Assembly (NCBI RefSeq): GCF_002835935.1
Contig: NZ_PJCF01000003.1
Coordinates: 496,001 to 560,000 of the forward strand
From: Paraglaciecola sp. MB-3u-78
GTDB lineage: Bacteria > Pseudomonadota > Gammaproteobacteria > Enterobacterales > Alteromonadaceae
DNA: 64,000 nucleotides
Direction: 5' to 3'
Shown: positions 9,710 through 19,257 of the stretch, piece by piece
Position numbering within the stretch: position 1 is the first letter of the stretch
How the letters are laid out: every line of letters starts with the position of its first letter
Notes under the pieces: generated by a model
What the model saw: only the letters and a program-made list of their open reading frames with translations
Database searches by the model: none
Told to the model about the DNA's origin: nothing
Made by a program: the position numbers and the translations under genes

Positions 9710-9976
9710 CCGGTGACCGGCGCGACCGTCCAGAATTCGAAACAACGCAGCAAAATTTCAACTGGGTTGCACCTTTAACTGGGGCTTAGCACCAAGGCTC
9801 TTTGTCATTACGAACATACTTTTAATTAAGATAGGAGCACCTATGCTCGCTGGTGCAAAAATCTGCAATATCATGGATCTGAACAGTCTGATATTTCATC
9901 ACAATGTAATTTCACCCGACATAAACCTGCACCGTACGCCAGTTAGCAAGCTCTAAAGTCAGAAAAATAAGATCTG
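9710..9976 (+). repeat. Dispersed repeat R2, long copy
   Basis: Full form of the repeat seen in short form at 7384-7492. The outer blocks are nearly identical. The middle (9768-9933) is unique in this window and holds a short open stretch (NWGLAPRLFVITNI) that I could not assign. Its right end touches the start of repeat R1 at 9976, so R2 and R1 may be two halves of one mobile element. Confidence 0.85.
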
Positions 9977-10239
9977 AGTATAGGTAGAATAAAACGTCAT
10001 TTTTCATAAAATGACAGTACTTGATGCCTCATGTTTTCAATATTTACCTCTCTTTTATATCGTTAAGGGAGTGAAAGTCGGCGACTTCTCGTCTATTACT
10101 CAACTGTTTTTACATAATTCAAAAAAAGCACCGCCCACTGTTGTGCAAACCAGTTTTAAATATTGCTTTTGTTTATGATGATGAACTGCTCTTATTCATA
10201 CAAACTTATCTGAGGCGGCGCTTGGGCTGAACGTCCGGA
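9976..10239 (+). repeat. Dispersed repeat R1, copy 2 (full length)
   Basis: About 264 bases, starting GAGTATAGGTAGAATAAAAC and ending near CTGAACGTCCGGA. It shares all blocks with the inverted copy at 42562-42832, including TATTGCTTTTGTTTATGATG and CTTATCTGAGG, which copy 1 lacks. No open frame of note is inside. 10240-10413 beyond it shows nothing I recognise. Confidence 0.87.
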
Positions 10240-10413
10240 GATCGCTCAATCCAGTCACTCGAAAAGTAAACAACTGTATTGTCTTATTAACCACTTTATT
10301 GTTCTCTCACATGCAAGCGTATCTGGGTTCTCTGAGCTGTAAGACCGGTTACCTAACATTGGCTAGAATGTGTTTGGCATGTCTAACCTCAAGGGTTAAA
10401 TATTTAATTGGTT

Positions 10414-11985
10414 TTAGTTATCGCGGATAATCTCCCGTGCTGCGTTGTGCCCAGGTGCACCTGTCACTCCACCACCTGGATGGGTGCCAGCGCCACACAT
10501 ATACAAACCTTTGATAGGGGAACGGTAGTTGCCATGGCCTAACAGGGGCCTAGAACTAAACATCTGATCCAAGCTCATATTGCCATGCATAATGTCACCT
10601 TTAGTCAGTCCGAATACTCGTTCGAGATCAAGGGGGCTCAGCACTTGGCGACCCAGCACTGATTGTTTAAAGCCCGGGGCGAATTTTTCGACTTGTTCAA
10701 TAATTAAATCTGCCGCTGTTTCACGGTGTGTATCCCAATCGATATCTGGGTCGAACTGTTGGCAAAATAAACTTGCCACATGTTGTCCTTCAGGCGCCAA
10801 AGTATCATCAAGTGTTGAAGGAATAAGCATTTCCACAATGGGGGCTTTTGACCAGCCATGTTGTTTTGAATCACGGTAGGCTTGGTCTATGTAATCACAT
10901 GTAGCACCTACAATAATGCCACCAGTGAGGTGATCGGCGCTTGCCCGCTCTTGTTGTGCTAAACAGGTAAACTTAGGTAGTTCACTTAACGCCACATTTA
11001 TACGAAAGGTGCCTGAGCCGTTTTTGTAATGTTTCATGCGCCGTGCAAAATCTTCTGGCAACTGTTCTGCGTCAACTAATTGGTTATATAGCAGGCTTGG
11101 GTTGAGGTTTGAGACTATGACTTTGGCTTCTAGCGTTTCACCATTTTCTAACAATACACCGTAAGCTTGGCCATCTCTGACCAGTACTTTTTTGACTGCG
11201 GCATTGGTTTCGATTTCGACACCTTTGGCCATAGCCGACTTCGCCATAGCCTGAGTAATGGCACCCATACCCCCAATAGCATGACCCCATACCCCTTTTT
11301 CGCCGTTGACTTCACCAAAGGCATGGTGCATCAAAACGTAAGCGGAACCAGGGGTTTGGGTATCGGCGTAATTGCCAACAATGCCATCGAAGGCAAACGC
11401 GCCTTTGACATATTCGTTTTCAAAATATAAGTCTAAAAAATCCGAGACACTTTTTGTGAAGATATCCAACACAATACGTTCGTCTTCTATGGGTAATTTT
11501 CGCAGGCGATTACCAAATTTTGCCGCTTTAAAAATGTCTCTGATCCCGCCGCCAACATTGGGCGGTGTTTCCAGTAAAAAGTCACGGATAATATCGGCGA
11601 CCATGCCTGTGTCTCTAAAGTAGCGGTCTAGTGCATCAGCATCAGTCTTAGAAAAACGCGCTATCTCGGCCTTTAAATTATCAGAGCCTACAACAAAGGC
11701 TAAAAAATCATTGTCATCATGTGGCCATAAATTGTTGACCTTTCTATGCACAATCTTTAAGCCGTTTTGGTGTAGCTGTAAATCATCAATAACCTTTGGG
11801 TTTAGCAAACTTACCGTATAAGCAGCCACTGAATTTCTAAAGCCTGGATGAAATTCTTCAGTAACAGCAGCACCGCCCACCACATTGCGGCGTTCTAATA
11901 TACGTACATTTTTACCTGCCATTGCAAGGTAGTTGGCACATACTAACCCGTTGTGCCCTCCGCCTATAATGATTGCATCTAACAT
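10414..11985 (-). CDS. FAD-dependent oxidoreductase, phytoene-desaturase/PYROXD2-like
   Basis: A 523-residue flavoprotein of the amine oxidase/phytoene desaturase superfamily. The N-terminus has the dinucleotide-binding fold (IIIGGGHNGLVCANYLAMAG) with the ribose-binding Glu in ILERRNVVGG. The C-terminus has the FAD-contact motif GLYMCGAGTHPGGGVTGAPG. No signal peptide, so cytoplasmic. Family members of this branch are mostly uncharacterised in bacteria; the substrate is unknown. It diverges from the Rieske oxygenase gene across 94 bases, a layout that suggests shared regulation and one oxidative pathway. Length is normal for the family. Confidence 0.88.
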   Translation of the reverse strand: MLDAIIIGGGHNGLVCANYLAMAGKNVRILERRNVVGGAAVTEEFHPGFRNSVAAYTVSLLNPKVIDDLQLHQNGLKIVHRKVNNLWPHDDNDFLAFVVGSDNLKAEIARFSKTDADALDRYFRDTGMVADIIRDFLLETPPNVGGGIRDIFKAAKFGNRLRKLPIEDERIVLDIFTKSVSDFLDLYFENEYVKGAFAFDGIVGNYADTQTPGSAYVLMHHAFGEVNGEKGVWGHAIGGMGAITQAMAKSAMAKGVEIETNAAVKKVLVRDGQAYGVLLENGETLEAKVIVSNLNPSLLYNQLVDAEQLPEDFARRMKHYKNGSGTFRINVALSELPKFTCLAQQERASADHLTGGIIVGATCDYIDQAYRDSKQHGWSKAPIVEMLIPSTLDDTLAPEGQHVASLFCQQFDPDIDWDTHRETAADLIIEQVEKFAPGFKQSVLGRQVLSPLDLERVFGLTKGDIMHGNMSLDQMFSSRPLLGHGNYRSPIKGLYMCGAGTHPGGGVTGAPGHNAAREIIRDN

Positions 11986-12079
11986 CTATATTCCTAACAT
12001 TATGCTATGTGATGATTGACAGTATTTAACACTCGTTCAATACTGTCAATCTCGCTGCTTAAGCAGGTGGTCTTCACAT

Positions 12080-13285
12080 ATGGCACTTTCACAATCAGAT
12101 AAAATAAAGCAACTGGTGGTCACACAGCAAACGGGATATTCCCTTGCTCAGGCATTTTATAAAGACTCTGATGTGTATCAGGCTGAGATAAAAAAAATAT
12201 TCTTAAAGCATTGGTTGTACGCTGGACATGTGTCGCAAATCCCCAATATTGGCGACTACTTTACTTTTGAGTTTGATACCGAGTCGGTGATTGTTGTACG
12301 CACAGATGCGGGTGAGGTTAAAGCTCATATGAATGTGTGTCGGCATCGAGGTTCGAGAATTTGCCTAGAGCAATCGGGTTCACAAAAATCGTTGACCTGC
12401 CCCTATCACGCCTGGAGCTATAACTTAGATGGGGAGCTTATTTCTGCACGTAATATGCCCGATGATTTCTTGCGTTCTGAAAGCGGTTTACATAAGGTCA
12501 ATGTAGCACTTTTAGGCGGGTTTATTTTTATCTGTTTAAGTGAAGACCCGCCAAGCCTTGCTGCTCTTCGCCAAGATCTTAAGCAGACCTTCGATTTATT
12601 TGGTATGCATAGTATGCAACTTGCCGAACAGAAGTCGTACCTTATTCCTGCTAACTGGAAGCTAGCGGTTGAAAACTATCAAGAGTGTTATCACTGTGCG
12701 CCATCCCACCAAGAGTTTGCACAAATCCATGCCATGGCAAAGTCTCCCAAGGTGTTTCAAAAAGCCAAAGAACATTTTTCACAGACCAATCAAGGGAACC
12801 CAAAATTTATCGAACTAAATCGTTATTTCGACTTGGCTGAAGCAGGGCAAGAAGGGTATCAATATGACAGGAACCCATTGCTTCGTAATGCACTTAGCGG
12901 AAGTTTGGGGGGCAATCCAGTCGCCCCTTTGCTTGGTTCGTTACAGAGCTACGATGGTGGAGCGTCTGAGTTGATGATTGGCCCGTTGAGTTATTTTCTT
13001 ATTTACGACGACCACATGCTTAGTTACCGCTTTTTGCCCGTTTCTGTGAATGAATGTATTTGTGATGTGTCTTGGTTTGTGAATGAGTCAGCGGTAAAAG
13101 GTGAGGACTATCAACTGGACCAGCTCACTTGGCTTTGGGATGTGACCACCCAAGCGGATAAAACCATTATTATGAATAATCAAAAAGGCGTGGACTCTAG
13201 GTTTTATCAACCTGGGCGATTGTCGGACATGGAAAGTTTTCAGCAGAGTTTTTTAAATTGGTATTTGCAGATTGTGATTAATTAG
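12080..13285 (+). CDS. Rieske non-haem iron oxygenase, alpha subunit
   Basis: A 401-residue ring-hydroxylating-type oxygenase. The Rieske [2Fe-2S] site is CRHRG followed by CPYHAW. The catalytic domain carries the mononuclear iron site ENYQECYHCAPSH (two His). The residue that passes electrons between the centres is Glu here rather than the Asp usual in aromatic dioxygenases. Glu at this place is known in quaternary-amine oxygenases such as CntA and GbcA-type enzymes. With the BetI-like regulator relic just downstream I infer a betaine- or carnitine-like substrate. No reductase gene is adjacent. A possible ribosome site (GCAGGTGG) precedes ATG 12080. Confidence 0.88.
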   Translation: MALSQSDKIKQLVVTQQTGYSLAQAFYKDSDVYQAEIKKIFLKHWLYAGHVSQIPNIGDYFTFEFDTESVIVVRTDAGEVKAHMNVCRHRGSRICLEQSGSQKSLTCPYHAWSYNLDGELISARNMPDDFLRSESGLHKVNVALLGGFIFICLSEDPPSLAALRQDLKQTFDLFGMHSMQLAEQKSYLIPANWKLAVENYQECYHCAPSHQEFAQIHAMAKSPKVFQKAKEHFSQTNQGNPKFIELNRYFDLAEAGQEGYQYDRNPLLRNALSGSLGGNPVAPLLGSLQSYDGGASELMIGPLSYFLIYDDHMLSYRFLPVSVNECICDVSWFVNESAVKGEDYQLDQLTWLWDVTTQADKTIIMNNQKGVDSRFYQPGRLSDMESFQQSFLNWYLQIVIN

Positions 13286-13290
13286 CCTGC

Positions 13291-13902
13291 CTATTCACAG
13301 GTCGTATCCACCCATTGTTCACACAATAATACGGCTTCTTCGGCACTAAAAGGTGTCGCTAGAGAAACGCCATTCCAGCCACAAACCATCAATGATTTCC
13401 GTCAGGCCAATGGCGGCAAGGCGCGGAGAAGGTGTGACACAGTGGCGCTGCTCTAACTCAGAAAAACTTTGCTCGAGAAACACTCGAAATGCCTTATTCG
13501 ACGAATCATGAGCTTCTTTGATCTGGGGCGCTTTATCAATCATGCCCCAGAAAACCACCCAAGCCCGAAGGATCTTACGTTGCATCACTGAATCGCTAAA
13601 GGTTTCATTAATAAAAACAGACAGCCTTTGTCTAGGCAGTTTGGTGTTTTGTGATTTTACTATGGCCTTATTCATTATAGAAAACGCCAAATCTAAATCT
13701 GCGGCTGCTAATCTAAATCGTTGCGGGTGCCGAAATGATAATTTATCAAGCCAATTGCCATATTCACTTTTTCGCAATTTTTGCGTACCGAGCAGCCATC
13801 CACTCCTTCTTGCATCAAGGAATCTAAGGTGGCTTAAATAAGCTTTTTCTGAGCCTTGCTATAGCTAGATCTTCGGGTGCTTTTTATATCTAAGGTCGTC
13901 AT
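13291..13902 (-). pseudogene. TetR/BetI-like repressor, broken
   Basis: From ATG 13902 the minus strand reads STRRSSYSKAQKKLI, TAA, ATLDSLMQEGVDGCSVRKNC then EKVNMAIGLIN: a TetR N-terminus with its helix-turn-helix. It then shifts frame to NWLDKLSFRHPQRFRLAAAD, and the long frame 13777-13346 gives a BetI-like ligand domain (LRAWVVFWGMIDKAP, IIDGLWLEW). Near 13365 a further shift restores GVSLATPFSAEEAVLLCEQW, ending at 13291. Three lesions in all. It is convergent with the Rieske gene and probably once repressed it and the flavoprotein gene. Confidence 0.83.
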
Positions 13903-14186
13903 GCTGCAACCATAAAGTACAAATAGTTGAATGTCATCTTGAACTCATAAGGTGCAGCCTTGAATTAGTAGGTGTCACAAAAAAATCCACGGAATTAGAT
14001 TGCATTAACTCCGTCTCAGAGAAACTTAATCTGTCCCTATTTTGGTGCGGGTCTGCATAACCTCTCCTCAGTTGCACTACATTAGGGAGGGAATGTGCCT
14101 TTTATGGTCATTGGACGGTATTTGAGTGGGAACAATATTTGCTTTAACCCTAAAGAGATAATCATCACTTTAGGGTACAGAAGTAA

Positions 14187-14663
14187 ATGTTAGAACACCT
14201 TTGGCTGCTTATTTCTACTATGTTTGTTTTTTTAATGCAGGTAGGGTTTTTATGTTTAGAGAGTGGCAGGACTCGCAGTAAAAATAATATTAATGTAGCT
14301 GCTAAAAATGTCACCGATTTTATCGTTTCTGCTTGTGTTTTTTGGCTGTTTGGTTTTGGCTTAATGTTCGGGCCAAGCGTTGGAGGATGGATAGGAACCG
14401 GTGAATTTCTATTTGGTCAAAATAACACTCCTTATCAAATTTTGTTTTTCCTTTTCCAAATGATGTTTTGTAGTACAGCCGCTACCCTTATGTCTGGCGC
14501 TGTAGCAGAGCGCATGAGGTTTTCTGGGTATATCTATATCACCATTATTCTTAGTGCCTTTATTTATCCATTGGTGGGCCATTGGGCATGGGCTGGTGCA
14601 TTTACCGACGGTAACGAAGGATGGCTTGAAAATTTAGGCTTTGTGGATTTTGCAGGTTCATAA
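14187..14663 (+). pseudogene. Ammonium transporter (Amt) domain, truncated N-terminal part
   Basis: 158 codons from ATG 14187 encode the first membrane segments of an Amt/Mep/Rh transporter: MQVGFLCLESGRTRSKNNIN, NVTDFIVSACVFWLFGFGLM, FFLFQMMFCSTAATLMSGAV, then GHWAWAG. A complete Amt has about 11 segments and 400 residues. This one stops after GFVDFAGS, where family members continue with the channel's central part. The next codons read out of frame into the linker of a PAS-GGDEF-EAL protein. I infer an original Amt-PAS-GGDEF-EAL fusion protein that lost about 250 or more codons and its frame at about 14660. A four-segment piece cannot form the ammonia channel. Confidence 0.8.
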
Positions 14664-16377
14664 GCAATTTAAGTTGAGTGAAAAACGTAAAAGTGCCATT
14701 TTGGACTCATCCATGGATTGCATCATTTCCATTAACTGGCAAGGCCATATATTGGAGTTTAATCCTGCTGCAGAGCGGACTTTGGGCATTTTAAAAACTC
14801 AAATTTGCGGACACTGTTTTTTTGAAAACTTTGCTTTAAATGAGGACAAAAAAACATTTATGGTAAGCTTGTCCCACCAATTTTCCCATGCAAGTGGGTT
14901 AGTGTTAGACCGGCGTTCTAAAGTACAGTTAATGCGAGCTTCAGGACAAGCCTTCCCAGCTGAAATTACCATCACAAGCGCCAGAATAAGCATGGATAAA
15001 AGACTGGAGTTTACTTTACATCTTAGGGATGTCACCCAAGAGCAAAAAATTCAATCAAGGTTACATTTTTTAGCATATAAAAATCCACTCACTCACCTCT
15101 CTAATCGTACTCATCTAATGCTCGAGCTTAATTTGGCGGTCGAAGATGCAAAGCTCAATAATGACGTCTTAGCTTTGTTTTTTTTGGATTTAGATAACTT
15201 TAAAAAAATCAACGATACCTTAGGGCATAAAGCGGGTGACATTTTACTTGTGGAGGTCGCTTCTCGGTTAAACGCGGTCTGCGGTGAAAATGATATTATT
15301 GCACGTTTAGGAGGAGATGAATTTATTCTCGTATTAAGTGGAGACCTCACGTCCGAGAGTATCGGTGAAAAAGCACAACAAGTGTTAGCTGTATTGCGGG
15401 ATGTCATTACAATAAAAGAAAAAAATTACCGTATTCCTGCCAGTATCGGCATTGCGATCTCTGAGTCAGGTAGTGTCAATCCCGATGAACTCATACAACA
15501 CGCCGATATCGCTATGTACCATGCTAAAACCAAAGGCAGAGATAATTTCCAACTATATACACAACTATTGGGAGACCAAGCCCATGAAGACGGTGAATAT
15601 GAAAGGAGGATACAAGCTGCCTTAGAGCTCAATCAGCTAAGTATGGTGTATCAGCCAAAAGTAACCGCACAGGGCACATTAGTTTCATTAGAAGCGTTGA
15701 TACGATGGCACCATCCGACCCTAGGGAATATTTCTCCTGCCGAATTTATTCCTATTGCGGAGCAAAGTAATTTGATTGTGGCTATTGGTGAGTTTGTGAT
15801 TGTTTCCGTCTTGAAGACACTCAAACAGTGGTTTGACCAAGGGTATCAAATGTTGCCTGTATCCATCAATATTGCAGGGCGACATCTTGTTTGCCCAGAA
15901 TTTTTACCTTTTATAAAATCTCAATTAGCCCGTTACAACATTGACGGAAAGTACATAGAAATAGAAATTACGGAAAGCATGTTAATTGAAGATATTGATA
16001 CTTGTGTATCTATTCTGAATGAGTTGAAGTTACTTAATTGTAATGTATCAGTGGATGATTTTGGAACGGGCTATTCGTCGTTAAGTTACTTAAAAATATT
16101 ACCCTTAGATATACTAAAAATTGATCGCTCCTTTGTTGCAGAAAGTGATGTGAAAAATGAGGATGCTGAAATATGTGCGACTATTGTGAACCTAGCAAAG
16201 AGTCTTAAATTAACCGCCATTGCTGAAGGTATTGAAACTAAATCACAATTAATCGCCTTGCAAAAAATGGGGTGTGAATACTTTCAAGGTTTTTATTTCC
16301 ACAGACCTAAAAGTGCCGAAAATATTAGTAAGCTTTTAACCATAAAAAATGTCATTCAATACTCTGAGACGTTGTAG
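14641..16377 (+). CDS. PAS-GGDEF-EAL protein, C-terminal part of a deleted Amt fusion
   Basis: The frame opens at a TTG (14641) inside the end of the Amt fragment, and an ATG at 14713 is the first methionine in the PAS domain. Residues 10-135 form a PAS domain (MDCIISINWQGHILEFNPAA). 140-305 is a diguanylate cyclase with intact GGDEF at 224-228. 325-575 is a c-di-GMP phosphodiesterase with EALIRW at 351-356, VDDFGTGYSSL and AEGIETKSQL. All catalytic motifs needed for both activities are visible, so a cytosolic product could still act if translated. Its own ribosome site is not clear. It may be translated by coupling to the Amt fragment, with which it overlaps by 23 bases. Confidence 0.78.
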   Translation: MWILQVHKQFKLSEKRKSAILDSSMDCIISINWQGHILEFNPAAERTLGILKTQICGHCFFENFALNEDKKTFMVSLSHQFSHASGLVLDRRSKVQLMRASGQAFPAEITITSARISMDKRLEFTLHLRDVTQEQKIQSRLHFLAYKNPLTHLSNRTHLMLELNLAVEDAKLNNDVLALFFLDLDNFKKINDTLGHKAGDILLVEVASRLNAVCGENDIIARLGGDEFILVLSGDLTSESIGEKAQQVLAVLRDVITIKEKNYRIPASIGIAISESGSVNPDELIQHADIAMYHAKTKGRDNFQLYTQLLGDQAHEDGEYERRIQAALELNQLSMVYQPKVTAQGTLVSLEALIRWHHPTLGNISPAEFIPIAEQSNLIVAIGEFVIVSVLKTLKQWFDQGYQMLPVSINIAGRHLVCPEFLPFIKSQLARYNIDGKYIEIEITESMLIEDIDTCVSILNELKLLNCNVSVDDFGTGYSSLSYLKILPLDILKIDRSFVAESDVKNEDAEICATIVNLAKSLKLTAIAEGIETKSQLIALQKMGCEYFQGFYFHRPKSAENISKLLTIKNVIQYSETL

Positions 16378-16497
16378 ATTACCTGCCACTAATTGACTAA
16401 GCAGTTAAGGCGGCATAAGCGGAGATAAAAGATTTTCCCTGCTTGCTCATAGAGTGTAAGTAATACAAATTATAAGGTGCTTGTTGCAATTTTAGTG

Positions 16498-17892
16498 CTA
16501 TTTACCCGTCAGGTCTTTTAGAATAATACTCCAGTGATCAAGACCATCATAGAAGGTTTTGATGGGTAAACGTTCATTTAGACCATGGGCAAACATTTCA
16601 TCCGGGTTCATAAAGACACTGGGTAACGCCCATGTTGGGATACCTGCTTTGCGAAAGTGCATACCATCGGTGCCACCTGATTCCATGTAGGCAATGATTT
16701 CCACCTTAGGATAACGTGCATGTACCGCTTTTTTAACGGCTGCCATGACGTCATCCCGCAATTCTGAAATTGGGCTTTCTACTGGTGAGTCTAAGGTGAC
16801 AATTTCTATGGCAGCATTTTTAACCACTTTTGCCAGTGTTTGTTTGACGTCATCAACACTTATACCAGGGAAAATACGGCAATTAACTGTGGCTGTGGCT
16901 GATTGTGGTAAGGCATTTTCGGCGTGTCCTGCTTTTAACATAGTGGTGACACAGGTAGTACGAGTGGTGCCTACGTATGACGATTCTGTTTCCAGTCGAT
17001 CAGATGCCTTTTTGTTGGTTGGGTCAGCAGCAAATGCCGTCATAGCCTCACCCAGTTCGCCGCCCAATTGAGTCCCCGATACTTTGAAAAACTCACGGGT
17101 CATGTCGCTCCACATCACAGGAAAGTGGTAATCTCTGATGTTAAGTAAGGCCGTTGATAATTCATAAATTGCATTGTCGGGACGGGGTCTTGAACTATGG
17201 CCGCCTTTGTTGCGCAGGGTGAGTTCGAAACTGACATAGGTTTTTTCTGCCGCTTGCACTAGGTAAGCTATGGCTTTGCCATTTGCATCTAAGTCGCCAC
17301 CACCGGCATCAGAGTTAAGGGCATATTCTGCGTTTGCCAGTTCAGGGCGTTCATTGGCCAGCATTTTTGTGGTTAACATGCCGGTTTCTTCATCACCTGT
17401 GAAAGCCAGGAACATATCCCGGTTAGGCATAAAACCTTCTTTTTTCAAACGTATAAAGGTCGACGAGAGCATGGTAATGCCAAGTTTGTTGTCTATGGTG
17501 CCGCGACCGTAAAAATACTTATCATCTTGAGTGAGCTCAAAAGGAGGGCGATCCCAGTCTTTGTCCAGTGCTTCTACTACATCCATATGACCCAATAAAA
17601 GAATGGGTTTTTTGGCAGCAGTGCCGTCACCTTTGTAACGCACAATCATGCCGACTGTCTCACCCATAGGAATAATGTTTATATCTTCATCTTTAAAGCC
17701 GACTTCACGAAACTCTCTGGCTAGGTATGCAGCCATCTCTGGTACCTTACCGCGCCCCGCTACCGTTGGCATGCCGATAAGGGTTTTGTAAATCTCTAGG
17801 GACTTTAATGCATGGGGTGAGTCTTTTACTCCAACCGCGAGAGTAGGCATAGAGGCTAACAACAATAATGTGAGAGATATAATGTTTATCAT
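16498..17892 (-). CDS. Secreted M20-family metallopeptidase
   Basis: Start placed at 17892, giving a signal peptide (IISLTLLLLASMPTLAVG) and a weak GGAT site upstream; the frame extends to 17928. The di-zinc M20 ligands are all in place: His in LLLGHMDVVE, Asp in YGRGTIDNK, the Glu pair in TGDEETG, Asp in NSDAGGGD and His in MFAHGLNER. The dimerisation domain lies between (NKGGHSSRPRPDNAIY). Probably a periplasmic amino- or carboxypeptidase. It diverges from the cyanophycin-degradation genes, and a role in taking up or trimming Asp/Arg peptides is possible but only inferred from position. Confidence 0.88.
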   Translation of the reverse strand: MINIISLTLLLLASMPTLAVGVKDSPHALKSLEIYKTLIGMPTVAGRGKVPEMAAYLAREFREVGFKDEDINIIPMGETVGMIVRYKGDGTAAKKPILLLGHMDVVEALDKDWDRPPFELTQDDKYFYGRGTIDNKLGITMLSSTFIRLKKEGFMPNRDMFLAFTGDEETGMLTTKMLANERPELANAEYALNSDAGGGDLDANGKAIAYLVQAAEKTYVSFELTLRNKGGHSSRPRPDNAIYELSTALLNIRDYHFPVMWSDMTREFFKVSGTQLGGELGEAMTAFAADPTNKKASDRLETESSYVGTTRTTCVTTMLKAGHAENALPQSATATVNCRIFPGISVDDVKQTLAKVVKNAAIEIVTLDSPVESPISELRDDVMAAVKKAVHARYPKVEIIAYMESGGTDGMHFRKAGIPTWALPSVFMNPDEMFAHGLNERLPIKTFYDGLDHWSIILKDLTGK

Positions 17893-18082
17893 GTTGAGGA
17901 TCCATTTGTATAAAAAAAGAACAAACATCTACTCTAAACGTAATTTACTGCAATTGCTGTCTCTTAAAGCCCTTTATCTTTATTTTATACTCCAATCAAG
18001 CAGACAAAGCCTTTGCTAAGCAGCCTTGAGTGCTTTAGGATCTCTCGGTTGTGTTTCTTTTTTATATGTCGGTACATTTATA

Positions 18083-19255
18083 GTGGTCTCATCTAGTTCA
18101 ATTACTTTACTCAAAAATGCTAACGTTTATGCTCCAGATTCGATTGGGCTTAAGCATCTTGTTATTGGTGGTGGAGAAATTCTGTATATAGGTAATGAGT
18201 TGCCTATATTGGACTCGCTACTGGCTGTTGATGAACTCGACCTGCAAGGCCAAGCCCTGATCCCCGGTTTTATCGACGCTCATACCCATATCACTGGCGG
18301 AGGGGGTGAGGCCGGTTTTTCTACCCGTGTCCCGGCAGTGCCACTCAGTCAATTTACTCAGGCGGGTGTGACTACTGCTGTTGGTTTGTTGGGTACCGAT
18401 GACGTCACCCGCAGTACTGAGTCCTTATTAGCACAAGTTTACGCATTGCGTGAGGAAGGGTTGTCAGCCTATTGTTACACCGGTGGTTATCATCTTCCGC
18501 CTACTACTCTTACTGGCTCCATCAGAACGGATATTGTTTTCATAGAGCCCATTGTTGGTGTGGGTGAATTGGCTATCAGTGATCACCGATCGTCTCAACC
18601 CACTCTTAATGAGCTACTTAAAGTCGCATCCGAGGCCCATGTTTCACGTTTGATGACAGGTAAAGCCGGAATAGTACATTTGCATTTAGGAGATGGTGAA
18701 CGTGGATTAGAGTTAGTGCGTGAAGCGTTAGCACAGTCCGAGATACCTGCTAAAACCTTTAATCCCACTCATGTGAACCGGCGCAGAGAATTATTTGCAG
18801 AAGCTTGCGAGTTAACCAAGCAAGGTTGCTGGATTGATGTCACCGCATTTGAAACAGGCGATGTGGGATATGAGCCTGCTGACGCATTGTTACGCTTTAT
18901 CAATAGCGACTTTCCTCAAGACAAATTAACCATTAGCTCAGATGGCGGTGGTTGTCTGCCTAATTTTGATAAACAGGGTCATATGACTAAAATGGATTTT
19001 GCTAATTCTATTGCTATGACCCATGTTTTCTATCAGTTGCTTGACCAAGGAACAAAAATACAAGATTGCTTAGCCTTTTTTACAAGCAATGTTGCAACGC
19101 TTATGAACTTTAAAACTAAAGGTCGAATAGCACTCGGTATGGACGCTGATTTAATCGTTTTAGATAAACAAAACCGAATTAGCCACGTAATGGCAAAGGG
19201 TGTTTGGCATATCTACAATAAAGATGTTGTTAAAAAAGGTACCTTTGAGGAATAA
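18083..19255 (+). CDS. iadA: Isoaspartyl dipeptidase
   Basis: Amidohydrolase-superfamily beta-aspartyl dipeptidase. The N-terminus of known IadA aligns with SITLLKNANVYAPD, so I place the start at GTG 18083. The frame is open back to TTG 18026, another GTG lies at 18053, and no ribosome site settles it. Metal-site motifs: FIDAHTHITGGGGE, VGELAISDHRSSQPT, HLHLGDGERG, NPTHVNR and SSDGGGCLP. It splits beta-Asp-X dipeptides, here most likely the beta-Asp-Arg released from cyanophycin. The cyanophycinase gene begins 2 bases after its stop, so they form one operon. Confidence 0.92.
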   Translation: MVSSSSITLLKNANVYAPDSIGLKHLVIGGGEILYIGNELPILDSLLAVDELDLQGQALIPGFIDAHTHITGGGGEAGFSTRVPAVPLSQFTQAGVTTAVGLLGTDDVTRSTESLLAQVYALREEGLSAYCYTGGYHLPPTTLTGSIRTDIVFIEPIVGVGELAISDHRSSQPTLNELLKVASEAHVSRLMTGKAGIVHLHLGDGERGLELVREALAQSEIPAKTFNPTHVNRRRELFAEACELTKQGCWIDVTAFETGDVGYEPADALLRFINSDFPQDKLTISSDGGGCLPNFDKQGHMTKMDFANSIAMTHVFYQLLDQGTKIQDCLAFFTSNVATLMNFKTKGRIALGMDADLIVLDKQNRISHVMAKGVWHIYNKDVVKKGTFEE

Positions 19256-19257
19256 AA

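Noticed and set aside
9768-9933. Short open stretch inside the long R2 copy as a gene
   Set aside because: About 50 codons with no start context or match; it is deleted in the short copy, so probably element filler.
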